DNA from: G963665185 sp049723905
Lineage (GTDB): Bacteria; Desulfobacterota; Desulfovibrionia; Desulfovibrionales; Desulfovibrionaceae
Direction of reading: 5' to 3'
Assembly: GCF_049723905.1 (NCBI RefSeq)
Contig: NZ_JBJKFD010000001.1
Span: 3,162,001-3,226,000 of the forward strand
DNA length: 64,000 bases
Below the pieces are notes generated by a model, which saw nothing but the letters and a program-made list of their open reading frames with translations, was not told the DNA's origin and searched no databases. Positions 1 through 8,392 of this stretch are shown here, piece by piece. Position 1 is the stretch's first letter. Each line of letters starts with the position of its first letter. The translations under genes and the position numbers were made by a program.

Positions 1-72
1 TCTTCCACGCCTGACGCCGGGCTGTGCCCTTGGCAGGCTCCGACCTGAGGTACCGCAGGCCGAGGGAAGATT

Positions 73-321
73 TTAGTCTTCACCCTCGCCATGGGCCTGT
101 TTGCCAGCGCCCTTGAGGCCATACAGGGTGGTGGATCCCGAAGACCAGTATTCCATCTTCTCTTCCTTGACCAGTTCGGTCAGGATCTTCTTCACTTCGC
201 GAGCCTTTGCATCGGGAAACAGCTTGGTGAAGTCGTTGAAGTAGAATTTGGATTTGGAACCGGTCTTTTCTTCCAAAAACTTCAGGATTTCAACTTTTCC
301 GGATTCCATATCGATAGGCAT
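73..321 (-). CDS. dsrD: DsrD, sulfite reductase-associated winged-helix protein
   Basis: This 82-residue protein belongs to the DsrD family, a small winged-helix protein that always accompanies dissimilatory sulfite reductase in sulfate reducers and is reported to bind and activate DsrAB rather than catalyse a reaction itself. No cofactor-binding motif is visible. The recognisable family core is FYFNDFTKLFPDA (about residues 26-38) followed by REVKKILTELVKEEKMEYW; the tail is acidic with a His (QAHGEGED). AAGGGG lies 8 nt before the ATG, supporting this start. It follows dsrB with a 75-bp gap holding a strong hairpin, so it can be read from the dsr transcript at an adjusted level. Confidence 0.96.
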   Translation of the reverse strand: MPIDMESGKVEILKFLEEKTGSKSKFYFNDFTKLFPDAKAREVKKILTELVKEEKMEYWSSGSTTLYGLKGAGKQAHGEGED

Positions 322-348
322 AACGTGAACCCCTTGGTTAGTTATGAT

Positions 349-375
349 GGGCGCGGTCCGAGAGGGACCGCGCCC
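349..375. promoter_or_regulatory. Strong hairpin between dsrB and dsrD
   Basis: An 11-bp perfect inverted repeat (GGGCGCGGTCC / GGACCGCGCCC) with a 5-nt loop sits in the dsrB-dsrD gap. On the transcribed strand no run of U follows, so it does not look like a normal intrinsic terminator. A processing or mRNA-stability element separating dsrAB from dsrD is more likely (inference). Confidence 0.6.
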
Positions 376-396
376 TGGGTGTCTATAAGGCTCAGA

Positions 397-1542
397 CTAC
401 CACTTGAACTGAGTGGTCTGACGCCAGGAGTAGTAAGCCGGGTCGCGGAAGTCGTCGATCAGGTGCGGCGTGAAGGGGATGTCGCACACTTCGAAGAAGC
501 GTTCCCAGCCAATACGTTCGGCCCAGTCGCCCAGACGTTCGTACTTGTTGGCACCGGCAGCGTAGGCGTCCACGATCTTTTTGATGGTGGCCGTCAGTGT
601 GGGCCAACGGGGAGGTTCGTTGGGCACGTATGCCACAACAACCTTGGAGAACTTGGGCTGGCTGATACGGTTGGACAGCTTGCCGCCAACCATGATGGCC
701 AGGCCGTCGCCTTCGCCGTCGGACAGGGGCAGTGCGGGGCACATGGTGTAGCAGTTGCCACAGAACATGCAGCGTTCGTCCTTGATCGCCACGCTGTTCT
801 TCTTCTCACCGTTCAGTTCGACCTTGGTGGGACGAATGGCGGCGGTGGGGCAGGCAGCGACGGCCAGAGGAATTTCGCACAGGTTGTCCAGAACAGCGTG
901 GTCCTTCATGGGCGGCTTACGGTGAATGCCCAGGAAAGCGATGTCGGAGCAGTGAACCGCGCCGCACATGTTCAGGCAGCAAGCCATGGATACGCGCAGC
1001 GGAGCGGGCATATCCATTTTGCCGAAGTGGTCGAACAGCACGTCCATAACGGCCTTAACGGTGCCGGAGGCGTCCGTTGCAGGCGTATGGCAGTGCACCC
1101 AACCCTGGGTGTGGACGATGTTCGTGATGGAGGCGCCGGTTCCGCCGATGGGGAACTTGTAGGAGCCGCCGGGGAACTTGCGGGACAGCAGATCTTCTTT
1201 CAGAGGAGCCACTTTGTCCTTGCTGTCCACCATGAACTCGAGGTTGTTACGAGTGGTGAAGCGCAGGTAGCCATCGCAATACTTGTCGGCGATGTCCATA
1301 ACTTCACGCATCAGGGTAACGGACATCAGGCGGGCAGTTGCACAACGGATGGTGTACACTTCAGCGCCGCTTTCAGCCACGTGCAGCAGAATGCCGGGCT
1401 CCACGATTTCGTGGTATTTCCATTTACCGAAGTTTTCCTTGATGACCGGGGGAAGAAACTGATCGTATTTCTTGGGCCCGATATCGGAAATCCGGTTCTC
1501 CATGGGTTTAGCGGGATTGTATCCTGTGGAGATAAATGCCAT
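397..1542 (-). CDS. dsrB: Dissimilatory sulfite reductase beta subunit
   Basis: DsrB (381 aa) forms the cytoplasmic alpha2beta2 enzyme with DsrA that reduces sulfite in the last step of sulfate respiration. Visible cofactor ligands are C151, C188, C189 and C193 (ACCLNMC context), which hold the catalytic siroheme-[4Fe-4S] centre, and a ferredoxin insert with C231 and the C258-x2-C-x2-C-x3-C cluster (CMFCGNCYTMCP). Length and motif spacing match the family exactly. GGGAGGT lies just upstream of the ATG. The gene is 51 bp downstream of dsrA and clearly cotranscribed with it. Confidence 0.98.
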   Translation of the reverse strand: MAFISTGYNPAKPMENRISDIGPKKYDQFLPPVIKENFGKWKYHEIVEPGILLHVAESGAEVYTIRCATARLMSVTLMREVMDIADKYCDGYLRFTTRNNLEFMVDSKDKVAPLKEDLLSRKFPGGSYKFPIGGTGASITNIVHTQGWVHCHTPATDASGTVKAVMDVLFDHFGKMDMPAPLRVSMACCLNMCGAVHCSDIAFLGIHRKPPMKDHAVLDNLCEIPLAVAACPTAAIRPTKVELNGEKKNSVAIKDERCMFCGNCYTMCPALPLSDGEGDGLAIMVGGKLSNRISQPKFSKVVVAYVPNEPPRWPTLTATIKKIVDAYAAGANKYERLGDWAERIGWERFFEVCDIPFTPHLIDDFRDPAYYSWRQTTQFKW

Positions 1543-1593
1543 GGTATATAACCTCCCGTAAATTTGGGCTTTTTAGTGTTGCGTTGGTCTCGA

Positions 1594-2907
1594 CTACAGG
1601 GAGTGACGCTTGCGGTAATCCGAAATGTCGCGATCCCAGCCACCGGGAACTTCATCTTCCTTCCAGAAGATGTAGGGGTTCTCACGGGGATGTTGTACGT
1701 GACGCGCATCGGCTTCGATGCCGGTAACTTCAAGCAGCTTCTGGAAGCCAAGGCGCTTCATTGTTTCGCCGAGACGTTCGCGGTTCTTGCCCTCTTCCAT
1801 CCACCAATCCCAGATGTTTTCCACAACTTCCTTCAGCTCGTCGAAGTCGCCTTCGGCCTTGATGAAAGGCACGAGCAGGGAAGCCATCTGTGCACCGTCG
1901 AGGATCGGAGCCTTGGCACCGCAGAGGATGCTCAGGCCGCGTTCGTCACCGATACGCAGGGCGCGGGGCATGGTGTTGATGCAATGCATGCAGCGCACAC
2001 ATTCTTTGTTATCGATGGACAGCTTGGAGCCGTCGTAGCTGATGCACTTGGAGGGGCACAGAGCCACAACTTCTTTCTCGATGTCGAAAGCACCCCAGTC
2101 ACGACCGGAGTGGGCGCCTGCGTTCGGGGCGATTTCGCCGCCAACATAGGCCTTCACGGCTTCCTGATCGATTTTGATGTCGTCCTTCCAGGTTCCGATG
2201 AAAGACATGTCGGAACGGGCGATGGAGGCAACGCAACCGTTGGGGCAGCCGTCAAACTTGAACTTGAACTTGTAGGGGAATGCGGGACGGTGCAGTTCGT
2301 CCTGGTATTCCATGGTCAGGTTGTAGCAGGCTTCCTGCGTGTTGTAGCAAGCGTATTCACAGCGGGATTCGCCGAGGCAGCAAGCGGGAGTACGCAGGTT
2401 GGAGCCGGAACCACCAAGGTCGACGTCCATATTGTGAGTCAGTTCAAAGAAAATTTCTTCGAGCTGCGGGGTGGTGGTACCCAGCAACACGATGTCGCCG
2501 GTGGAGCCGTGCATGTTGGTCAGGCCGGAACCGCGGAAATCCCACAGGTCCATCAGCTGGCGCAGAAAAGCGGTGCTGTAGTATTTGCCGTTGGGCTGAG
2601 CAACACGCATGGTGTGGAAGTGAGCAACGCCCGGGAACTGTTCGGGGGAGTCACAGTAACGGCCGATAACGCCGCCGCCGTAACCGAACACGCCGACGAT
2701 ACCGCCGTGCTTCCAGTGTGTTTCACCATCTGTGTAGGAGAGTTCCAGCACACCGAGGAGGTCTTCGCAGACATCAACCGGGATCTGGTACTCGACGTTG
2801 TTGGGGTTCGCTTTGCGGTTCTCGGCTTCCAGCTTGATGTCGTCAACAAAGCTCGGCCAAGGTCCCGAACACAGCTCATCGAGCTTCGGGGTCGCATGTT
2901 TCGCCAT
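1594..2907 (-). CDS. dsrA: Dissimilatory sulfite reductase alpha subunit
   Basis: DsrA (437 aa) is the alpha subunit of dissimilatory sulfite reductase. The siroheme-cluster cysteines C177, C183, C221 and C225 are present (CEYACYNTQEAC and DGCPNGCV regions), as is a ferredoxin domain with C284/C288 and C303-x2-C-x2-C. The FKFKFDGCPN stretch is highly typical. GGAGGTAATG precedes the ATG. It is the first gene of dsrABD, preceded by about 750 bp without a gene that holds several palindromes, consistent with a long regulated leader. This gene marks the organism as a sulfite/sulfate reducer. Confidence 0.98.
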   Translation of the reverse strand: MAKHATPKLDELCSGPWPSFVDDIKLEAENRKANPNNVEYQIPVDVCEDLLGVLELSYTDGETHWKHGGIVGVFGYGGGVIGRYCDSPEQFPGVAHFHTMRVAQPNGKYYSTAFLRQLMDLWDFRGSGLTNMHGSTGDIVLLGTTTPQLEEIFFELTHNMDVDLGGSGSNLRTPACCLGESRCEYACYNTQEACYNLTMEYQDELHRPAFPYKFKFKFDGCPNGCVASIARSDMSFIGTWKDDIKIDQEAVKAYVGGEIAPNAGAHSGRDWGAFDIEKEVVALCPSKCISYDGSKLSIDNKECVRCMHCINTMPRALRIGDERGLSILCGAKAPILDGAQMASLLVPFIKAEGDFDELKEVVENIWDWWMEEGKNRERLGETMKRLGFQKLLEVTGIEADARHVQHPRENPYIFWKEDEVPGGWDRDISDYRKRHSL

Positions 2908-3064
2908 TGTCCATTACCTCCGTCGTTTCTGATGTTAAGGATTGTATCCCTGTCAGCTTACGCATTGAGTGTATGTAAAGCCCCAACCATATTACGTAAT
3001 CTTAATGGCTAGGGGCATCCGTCCAAGTAGTACACGGAAAATGCGGCGGCGATTTATTTGGTAA

Positions 3065-3088
3065 GGCTCGTTCAAATATGAACAAGCC
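3065..3088. promoter_or_regulatory. 24-bp palindrome upstream of dsrA (possible operator)
   Basis: The arms GGCTcGTTCA and TGAACaAGCC surround AATA, with a single mismatch. It lies about 160 bp upstream of dsrA. The size and symmetry suit a dimeric regulator. It does not match the Rex consensus, and I cannot assign the factor. Confidence 0.4.
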
Positions 3089-3143
3089 AACCTTCCTGCT
3101 AGAAACAATTAGTTGTTTTGTCAACTTCCAGCAGGCCAAAGCG

Positions 3144-3171
3144 GCTCATCGCACGCGGTAGTGCGGTGAGC
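3144..3171 (-). promoter_or_regulatory. Leader hairpin upstream of dsrA
   Basis: Two 11-nt arms (GCTCAtCGCAC / GTGCGgTGAGC) pair around a 6-nt loop, with one wobble pair. It lies about 240 nt before dsrA and would sit in the 5' leader if the promoter is further upstream. No U-run follows. Confidence 0.35.
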
Positions 3172-3663
3172 ATAGTACCCGCCAAGCATTTATTCAACGC
3201 CTGTCCACCCAGGTTATTTTCGCAAGGACTGCTTCTATGGTAGTCTGCTTAAACTAATTGTTGCGAAAATACAAGCGCGGCAAGGCATTTGTAGCTTTTT
3301 ACATATAATAGGCTGGGGTGGAATGCGATCGTTTTTGTTCCCCGGAAAGGGAGCTGGGCATGTATCCCAATCCCCCCTTCCGCAAGCCCGGGGCGGCCCG
3401 CCTGTGTGGAAAATTCTTTTTTTCGCAGGCTTGCGTGGCTGGTGCCGGGGGACCATTCGTGTCTTCACTTCGGCTGGGTCATGGGGAACATGGACCCCGT
3501 CTGCATGGCTCCGTCTGCCCAAAACCGCGCCAATCCCGCGCCAAAATACGCCAACCAATATCCCTCAATCGAACTTGTCAATACAACAAAAAGGCCGACC
3601 CTATTCAGGGCCAGCCTTTGATTGTTTGCAATGTTTTACCTGCCGGGGAAACCTCCCGACAAT

Positions 3664-4407
3664 TCAGTTCTGTATTCGTTCCATAGCCTCGCGCGCCAGG
3701 GCGCTGACCGTGGTTGATTCCAGGCGGTTGTTTCGAAACAGGCTTACCGGGGCCTGGTCGTCCAGCAGGCCGGAAAGCGGTTCCATGGAGCGCGCAGCCC
3801 CGATGCTGCCGAGAGCCCAGCAGGCAAGGCCCCTGGCCTGGGCGTCGTGACACTCCAGTCCCTCGTAGGTGCCTTCCCTGCCTTCCATGGCCTTGGCCGG
3901 GTTGATTATCTCTTCCAGGTCGTTCAGCCCCTTTTCCAAGAGTTCGGGCCGTTCCTGGGCCAGCCGTCCCAACCCCCACAGCACGCCCCAGCGCAGCGGC
4001 GGATGGTCCAGAAAATTGCCGTGGCAAATGCCCTCGTATTCCTGCACGTAGGAAAGCAGAATGGTGTGGTATTCGCTGGCCAGCCGTTCGTTGACGGCCA
4101 TTATCTCGCCCCAGGTTTCGCCGATGCCCCAGCCGATGTTTCCGGACTCCTCGTTCATCCGCCAGATGAGCTGGCGCATGACGATGCGGGCGTCTTCGAA
4201 GTTTTCGCGGGCCATGCGGTCCACAACCTTGCCGAATGCCGTTACCGCGCGCCAGGGAACCTCGGGAACAGGGCTGAGCAGCAGGGAAAAAAGAGTGCCG
4301 ACAAGTTTCTTGGGCGCGTAGTCGTCAAGTTCGGGCAGGCGTTCCTGCCAGCTGTCGGATTGCAGCAGGTTATCGACGAATTGTTTGGTCATGCGGAACG
4401 AGGCCAT
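3664..4407 (-). CDS. HEAT-repeat protein, DVU0298-like family
   Basis: A 247-residue all-helical protein. The ladder of repeated helices (for example LDHPPLRWGVLWGLGRLAQ and DAQARGLACWALGSIGAA) is typical of HEAT/PBS-lyase-like repeats, so a protein-protein scaffold is expected. I believe it belongs to a small deltaproteobacterial family typified by D. vulgaris DVU0298, whose function is unknown. I chose the internal ATG at 4407 because TGGAGG lies 5-6 nt before it; a longer frame runs to 4461 but has no ribosome site. It is monocistronic, with another minus-strand gene 160 bp upstream. Confidence 0.75.
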   Translation of the reverse strand: MASFRMTKQFVDNLLQSDSWQERLPELDDYAPKKLVGTLFSLLLSPVPEVPWRAVTAFGKVVDRMARENFEDARIVMRQLIWRMNEESGNIGWGIGETWGEIMAVNERLASEYHTILLSYVQEYEGICHGNFLDHPPLRWGVLWGLGRLAQERPELLEKGLNDLEEIINPAKAMEGREGTYEGLECHDAQARGLACWALGSIGAARSMEPLSGLLDDQAPVSLFRNNRLESTTVSALAREAMERIQN

Positions 4408-4566
4408 GTTTCCTCCAAAAGTTACCTTGTCGTTTCGCCTGAACAGAGAAAGGTGTGCCAATTTGGGGCGGCGAAACGCTTTCCCGTAAAATTCGTGGGG
4501 AATTTTACGGGGTGAGTCTCTAATAATAGGAATATTTACTAGAATAACAAGGGGTATTCCGCAAAC

Positions 4567-5469
4567 TCATGCTTTTTGTCGTGTTGCCAGCAAAATACCG
4601 CCAATGATGGCAATGCCGGAAATGGCATGGGTCCAGGTGATCTGCTCACCCAATATGAGCCAGGCCTCCAGGCCACAGAACAGGGGCAGGCTGTAGTAGA
4701 CCATGCCCGCCGTGGACGGCCCTATGGAAGCCACGGCCCTGTTCCAGAACAGGTAGGAGAGCAGGGACGCCCCAACGCCGATGTACACAACGGAACCGAG
4801 AACGTGGGCCGAAGGCAGTGTGGGAGGAGTTGCGGCCCACTGCCACGCCACCCAGGGGAGCATCATTATCAGGCCGAACAGGAATGTTGCCGCCAGGTAT
4901 GTGGTGGGTTCTATTTCCGTCGGCTTGTTCCGCACCAGAATGGTGTAGACCGCAAAGATAAAGGTTGCCAGCAGCATCCACAGATCGCCCTGGTTGAACT
5001 GCAACCCGGCCAGCCGTGCAAACTCTCCATGCACGGCCAGGGTCACCACACCGGCCGAAGACAGGACAATTCCGGCCAGTCGCTGCCAGGTGATGGGCTC
5101 GCCCAGAAATATCCGGGCCAGAAGAATGATGAAGACCGGGGCGAACACGGCAATGAGCGAAAGGTTCAGGGCCGTGGTCTGGTGTCCGGCAATGTAGACG
5201 ATGGTATTGAAGATGGTGACGCCCAGAAAGGCGATGCAGACGAGATGCCACAGATTGCGGGCAATGACCTGCCGCTGCCGGGCAAGGGCCTTTGCGGCAA
5301 AGGGAAGCAGCACGATGGTGGCGGTGAACCAGCGGTAAAAGGAAAGCGTTACCGGGTCGATGTCGTCAACCAGTCCGCGTGCGACAATGAAGTTCCCCGA
5401 CCAGATCACAGTGGCCAGCAGGGCGTAGATGTATCCGGCCTTGCTCTCGGCCGTCAGGGCGGTACTCAT
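4567..5469 (-). CDS. EamA/DMT-family transporter
   Basis: A 300-residue integral membrane protein with about ten hydrophobic helices arranged as two EamA halves (drug/metabolite transporter superfamily). The N-terminal half starts YIYALLATVIWSGNFIVARG, typical of the family; the second half contains FIFAVYTILVRNKP and ends with a basic tail (ATRQKA). Members export amino acids, metabolites or drugs, but the substrate cannot be predicted from sequence. It is one of three EamA genes in this window, each in a different setting. It sits between aroC and the HEAT-repeat gene on the same strand, with gaps large enough for its own promoter. Confidence 0.88.
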   Translation of the reverse strand: MSTALTAESKAGYIYALLATVIWSGNFIVARGLVDDIDPVTLSFYRWFTATIVLLPFAAKALARQRQVIARNLWHLVCIAFLGVTIFNTIVYIAGHQTTALNLSLIAVFAPVFIILLARIFLGEPITWQRLAGIVLSSAGVVTLAVHGEFARLAGLQFNQGDLWMLLATFIFAVYTILVRNKPTEIEPTTYLAATFLFGLIMMLPWVAWQWAATPPTLPSAHVLGSVVYIGVGASLLSYLFWNRAVASIGPSTAGMVYYSLPLFCGLEAWLILGEQITWTHAISGIAIIGGILLATRQKA

Positions 5470-5615
5470 GGAAAATGATCCTTTACAAGGTGGTGTTGCC
5501 GGGGTGTTGCGCCGGGAAATGCGGAAAGAACCGAAGAATCGCCTTCCTCGGTTTACTGGGAAATCTTCCGCACAAGGTTTGTTGATGTTGGTGTGCCTTT
5601 GCTGCGGGGCAGAGG

Positions 5616-6671
5616 TTAGCGGCCCATGCGTCGTTGCAACAGGACAAAGTCCGCAAGCACCAGCCGGACCATGGCCTTGAGCACAGGCACCACACGCGGG
5701 ATGGCGCTGATGTCGTGGCGTCCGCCAATGGTTATTTCCGTGGGCCGGTTGTTGCGGTCAATGGTCTGCTGGGGCAGGCTGATGGAGGGGATGGGCTTGA
5801 TGGCCGCGCGGACCACCAGGGGCTGGCCGCTGGAAATTCCGCCCAGGGTTCCGCCGCTGGCATTGCTGGCAAATCCTTCGGGGGAGATTGCATCGTTGTT
5901 GCGGCTGCCGGTGGAGCGGGCCGCGCTGAAGCCGCTGCCGATCTCCACGCCTTTTACCGCGCCCACGCCCATAAGCGCGTAGGCAAGGCGGGCGTCGAGC
6001 TTGTCGAACACCGGCTCGCCCAGCCCGGCGGGCAGGTTGCGGGCCTGAATTTCCACGATGCCGCCCAGGGTGTCGCCCTGTTTTTTTACCTCGCGGATGC
6101 GTTCGTCCCACAGGGCCGGGGCATCGGGATCCGGGCTGAAAAAGGCACGGGCTTCCGCGCCGTCCGGGTCGATTATCTGCGCGGGAATGGAGCCGAGTTC
6201 CGCGGTGTAGGCCAGCACGTCGATGCCGCAGGTATCCAGAAGCTGTTGGGCAATGGCGCCGCCCGCCACCCGGCTGAGGGTCTCGCGGCCCGAGGAGCGT
6301 CCGCCGCCCCGGTAGTCGCGAAAGCCGAATTTGGCGTCAAAGGTAAGGTCCGCATGTCCCGGACGGTAGACGTCCTTTATCGTGGAATAGTCGCGGGAGC
6401 GGTGGTCTGTATTGTCCACATGAAAAGCAATGGGCGTGCCTGTGGTCCTGCCCTCGAACACGCCGGAAAGCAGGCGGACCGTGTCCGGTTCCTTGCGTGC
6501 GGTGCTTGCCGGGCCGGAGCCGGGTTTGCGTTGGTCCAGGGCCTGCTGAATGCAGGCTTCGTCCAGGGGGATTCCCGAGGGGCAGCCGTCTACCACACCG
6601 CCCAGTCCGGGGCCGTGCGATTCGCCGTATGTGGTGAGGCGGAATATTTTTCCGAAAGTGTTGGCGTCCAT
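5616..6671 (-). CDS. aroC: Chorismate synthase
   Basis: AroC converts 5-enolpyruvylshikimate-3-phosphate to chorismate with reduced FMN, the last step of the common aromatic pathway, in the cytoplasm. Clear signatures are the N-terminal FRLTTYGESHGPG, the central GRSSGRETLSRVAGGA, and RSTGSRNNDAI / GGTLGGISSGQP near the C terminus. The length of 351 residues is standard. The chosen ATG (6671) gives the canonical MDANTFGKIFRLTTYGESHG start; a frame extended to 6710 adds residues without family support. It lies between a TPR gene and a transporter with no obvious pathway partner nearby. Confidence 0.96.
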   Translation of the reverse strand: MDANTFGKIFRLTTYGESHGPGLGGVVDGCPSGIPLDEACIQQALDQRKPGSGPASTARKEPDTVRLLSGVFEGRTTGTPIAFHVDNTDHRSRDYSTIKDVYRPGHADLTFDAKFGFRDYRGGGRSSGRETLSRVAGGAIAQQLLDTCGIDVLAYTAELGSIPAQIIDPDGAEARAFFSPDPDAPALWDERIREVKKQGDTLGGIVEIQARNLPAGLGEPVFDKLDARLAYALMGVGAVKGVEIGSGFSAARSTGSRNNDAISPEGFASNASGGTLGGISSGQPLVVRAAIKPIPSISLPQQTIDRNNRPTEITIGGRHDISAIPRVVPVLKAMVRLVLADFVLLQRRMGR

Positions 6672-6784
6672 GGCCTTGTTTTGCAGAAACCGGGGGCGGT
6701 GGCAAGCCACAGTTGCGGCCGATGCAAAAGGAATGGAACAAAACCAGAGGCGGGCGGTGTGCCCGGTGGGGAAAAACGCTCGGA

Positions 6785-7546
6785 CTACAGGAATATTCTG
6801 TTGCCCGCGGCGCCCCGTTCAGCCACCAGAACCAATTGGTGGCATTCGTCGAAATCGGGATTCAGCCCAAGGGCTTTTTTACCATGGGCCATGGCATTTT
6901 CAAACTCGCCGCGTTCATAGTAGGCCCGGGCGATGTTGTACAAAAGGTTTTCGTCATCGGCACACAGTTCAAGTGCTCTTCTGTAATACCGAATGGCCTG
7001 CTCCAACATGCGCGACTTGCGCATCCGGATGCCGAAGTCGTTGAAAAGATGTTTGTTGTCCGGCCCGAATGCGGCGTCCAGGGTGATGATCTTGTTGAAC
7101 ACCATGTTCGCTCCGGAAATGTCCCCGCGTTCCAGATAGATAAGGCCAAGGCCGAACACGCCGCGTACATGGTCTTCGGCCATGGACAGGGCGCACTTGT
7201 ATTCGAATTCCGCAGTGTACAACGCGCCCTTTTCGCGCAGCTTTTCACCACGCTTGACGTGTTCTTCGAGCTTTTTTAGCTGGGGCAGGACCTTCTTGAG
7301 GTAGACGGCGGGTTCGGGTGTGTAGTTGGATAAAAGCTCGTCTTTGGAAATGGATTCAGTTTTGCTGATCGGAACCATGTTCTGGTTGAGGGGGGCCATG
7401 GTGAGGCGGTTGTCGGCGTGCTGTTCCACGAAAAAATAGACGGTTTGCTCTACCTTCCGCTTTGTTACTCCGGTGCCGATGACCATTTTCTTGGTCGTTG
7501 AAAAGACGCCCTGAAAAGGCTTGGGGGGGTGTTGGGGAGAAATCAT
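6785..7546 (-). CDS. Tetratricopeptide-repeat protein
   Basis: A 253-residue protein with at least three TPR units in its C-terminal half (GLGLIYLERGDISGANMVF, FGIRMRKSRMLEQAIRYY and NIARAYYERGEFENAMAHGK). The N-terminal 100 residues contain a Lys-rich segment (VTKRKVEQTVYFFVEQ) and then a charged helical region. TPR arrays bind other proteins; the partner is unknown. AGGA lies 6 nt before the ATG at 7546, so I kept the long start, though internal ATGs exist. No signal peptide is visible, so it is probably cytoplasmic. Confidence 0.8.
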   Translation of the reverse strand: MISPQHPPKPFQGVFSTTKKMVIGTGVTKRKVEQTVYFFVEQHADNRLTMAPLNQNMVPISKTESISKDELLSNYTPEPAVYLKKVLPQLKKLEEHVKRGEKLREKGALYTAEFEYKCALSMAEDHVRGVFGLGLIYLERGDISGANMVFNKIITLDAAFGPDNKHLFNDFGIRMRKSRMLEQAIRYYRRALELCADDENLLYNIARAYYERGEFENAMAHGKKALGLNPDFDECHQLVLVAERGAAGNRIFL

Positions 7547-8008
7547 TCTGCGTCCTGGGCCGCACGGGTTGCGCGGCTAAATAATATTTTCATCCGAAAT
7601 ATTCCTATCTGCGGACTAGCCTCGGTCTAGTAAATTTTACAGCTCTTTTCCAGTGGAAAATGGGGGCAGCTTTACGGGATTTTCGTTGAGACCTTGCCAT
7701 GTCTGCAAAAGCTTTTTTTCAGCTTCCGGCAGGTCCAATCTGGTAGATTTTTTTTTGACCGGCAATGATTTTAGGGGCGTTGTTCAGTGGGGAGTGGGAC
7801 AGCTTGTCGAGAGGATTTCGTTGGTGGAAGAAAAGAGCGGTTTGAGGAAAAAAGCGCTGGAAAACTGCATCTCAAGAGGGCGGAAGTGGGAAGAGCGTAC
7901 ACCGGATGCCGGATTTTCAGTTGTCCTGTGTATCGTCACCGGGTAGAATACGCCTCTTGCCGGAATGTTCCGGCGGGAGATTTTTTTCCATTGGGAGCCA
8001 ACCGCCAG
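7547..8008. other. Non-coding region, AT-rich
   Basis: About 460 bp with no credible gene. It should contain the minus-strand promoter for the TPR gene and a plus-strand promoter for the small basic protein; a TTGACC box after a T-run near 7750-7760 is a possible -35 element. No strong hairpins or repeats seen. Confidence 0.4.
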
Positions 8009-8245
8009 ATGATACTCAACGCCAGCCAGCTGCGCGCCCTGCGTCAGCGAAACGACGAAGAACTTCGCAAAGGATCTTTCGCCAAACGGGGATATCCGGC
8101 CAACACCATCCAAGACCTGCTGCAGACCATCGACGCCGCGAAAAAGGAAAAGAAGAAGTGGAAGAAGCTGGCCCAGGACCGGGGCCAGGCCTTGCGCGGC
8201 ATTCTCGACCTGGCATCCAAGACCGACGTGAGCAACGGCGACTAG
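8009..8245 (+). CDS. Small conserved-looking basic protein (78 aa), function unknown
   Basis: The open frame extends upstream to 7787, but only the part from the ATG at 8009 looks like protein (MILNASQLRALRQRNDEELR), followed by a Lys-rich helix (AAKKEKKKWKKLAQDRG) and a short acidic end. The upstream extension is rich in unlikely composition and overlaps non-coding AT-rich sequence. GGGAG lies about 14 nt before the ATG, so the start is moderately supported. The Lys-rich amphipathic helix suggests nucleic-acid or protein binding, but I do not recognise a family. It precedes murI by about 150 bp. Confidence 0.55.
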   Translation: MILNASQLRALRQRNDEELRKGSFAKRGYPANTIQDLLQTIDAAKKEKKKWKKLAQDRGQALRGILDLASKTDVSNGD

Positions 8246-8392
8246 TCCAATGCCCGGCCCTGTGGGCAACAGTTTTTGCAATGGCCTGCGTATCCGAAAT
8301 CTTTGCCTTCCGCTCCTTTTTGAGCCGTTGAACAATAAGCCACCTGTCAGGTGCGACCGAGCGATCAACCCGGCCAATAGGTTTTTCCCCGC

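Larger units (their letters stand above)
2908..3663. other. Long non-coding region upstream of dsrA
   Basis: These 756 bp contain no convincing gene. Near 3094-3134 there is a nested CCTGCT...AGCAGG / AAACAA...TTGTTT structure, then the palindromes listed separately, and near 3219-3270 a 10-bp inverted repeat ATTTTCGCAA...TTGCGAAAAT spaced about 33 bp apart. An imperfect hairpin flanked by A and T runs near 3590-3620 may terminate the HEAT-repeat gene or upstream transcripts. The dsr promoter should lie here, but I could not place it with confidence. Confidence 0.5.

Noticed and set aside
1..72. Gene or terminator downstream of dsrD
   Set aside because: Only 72 bp are visible; the imperfect CCTG...CAGG palindrome has no T-run and no coding frame can be judged.
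3230..3290. Rex site upstream of dsrA
   Set aside because: TTGTTGCGAAAATACAAG resembles the start of the Rex motif but fails in most fixed positions of both halves.
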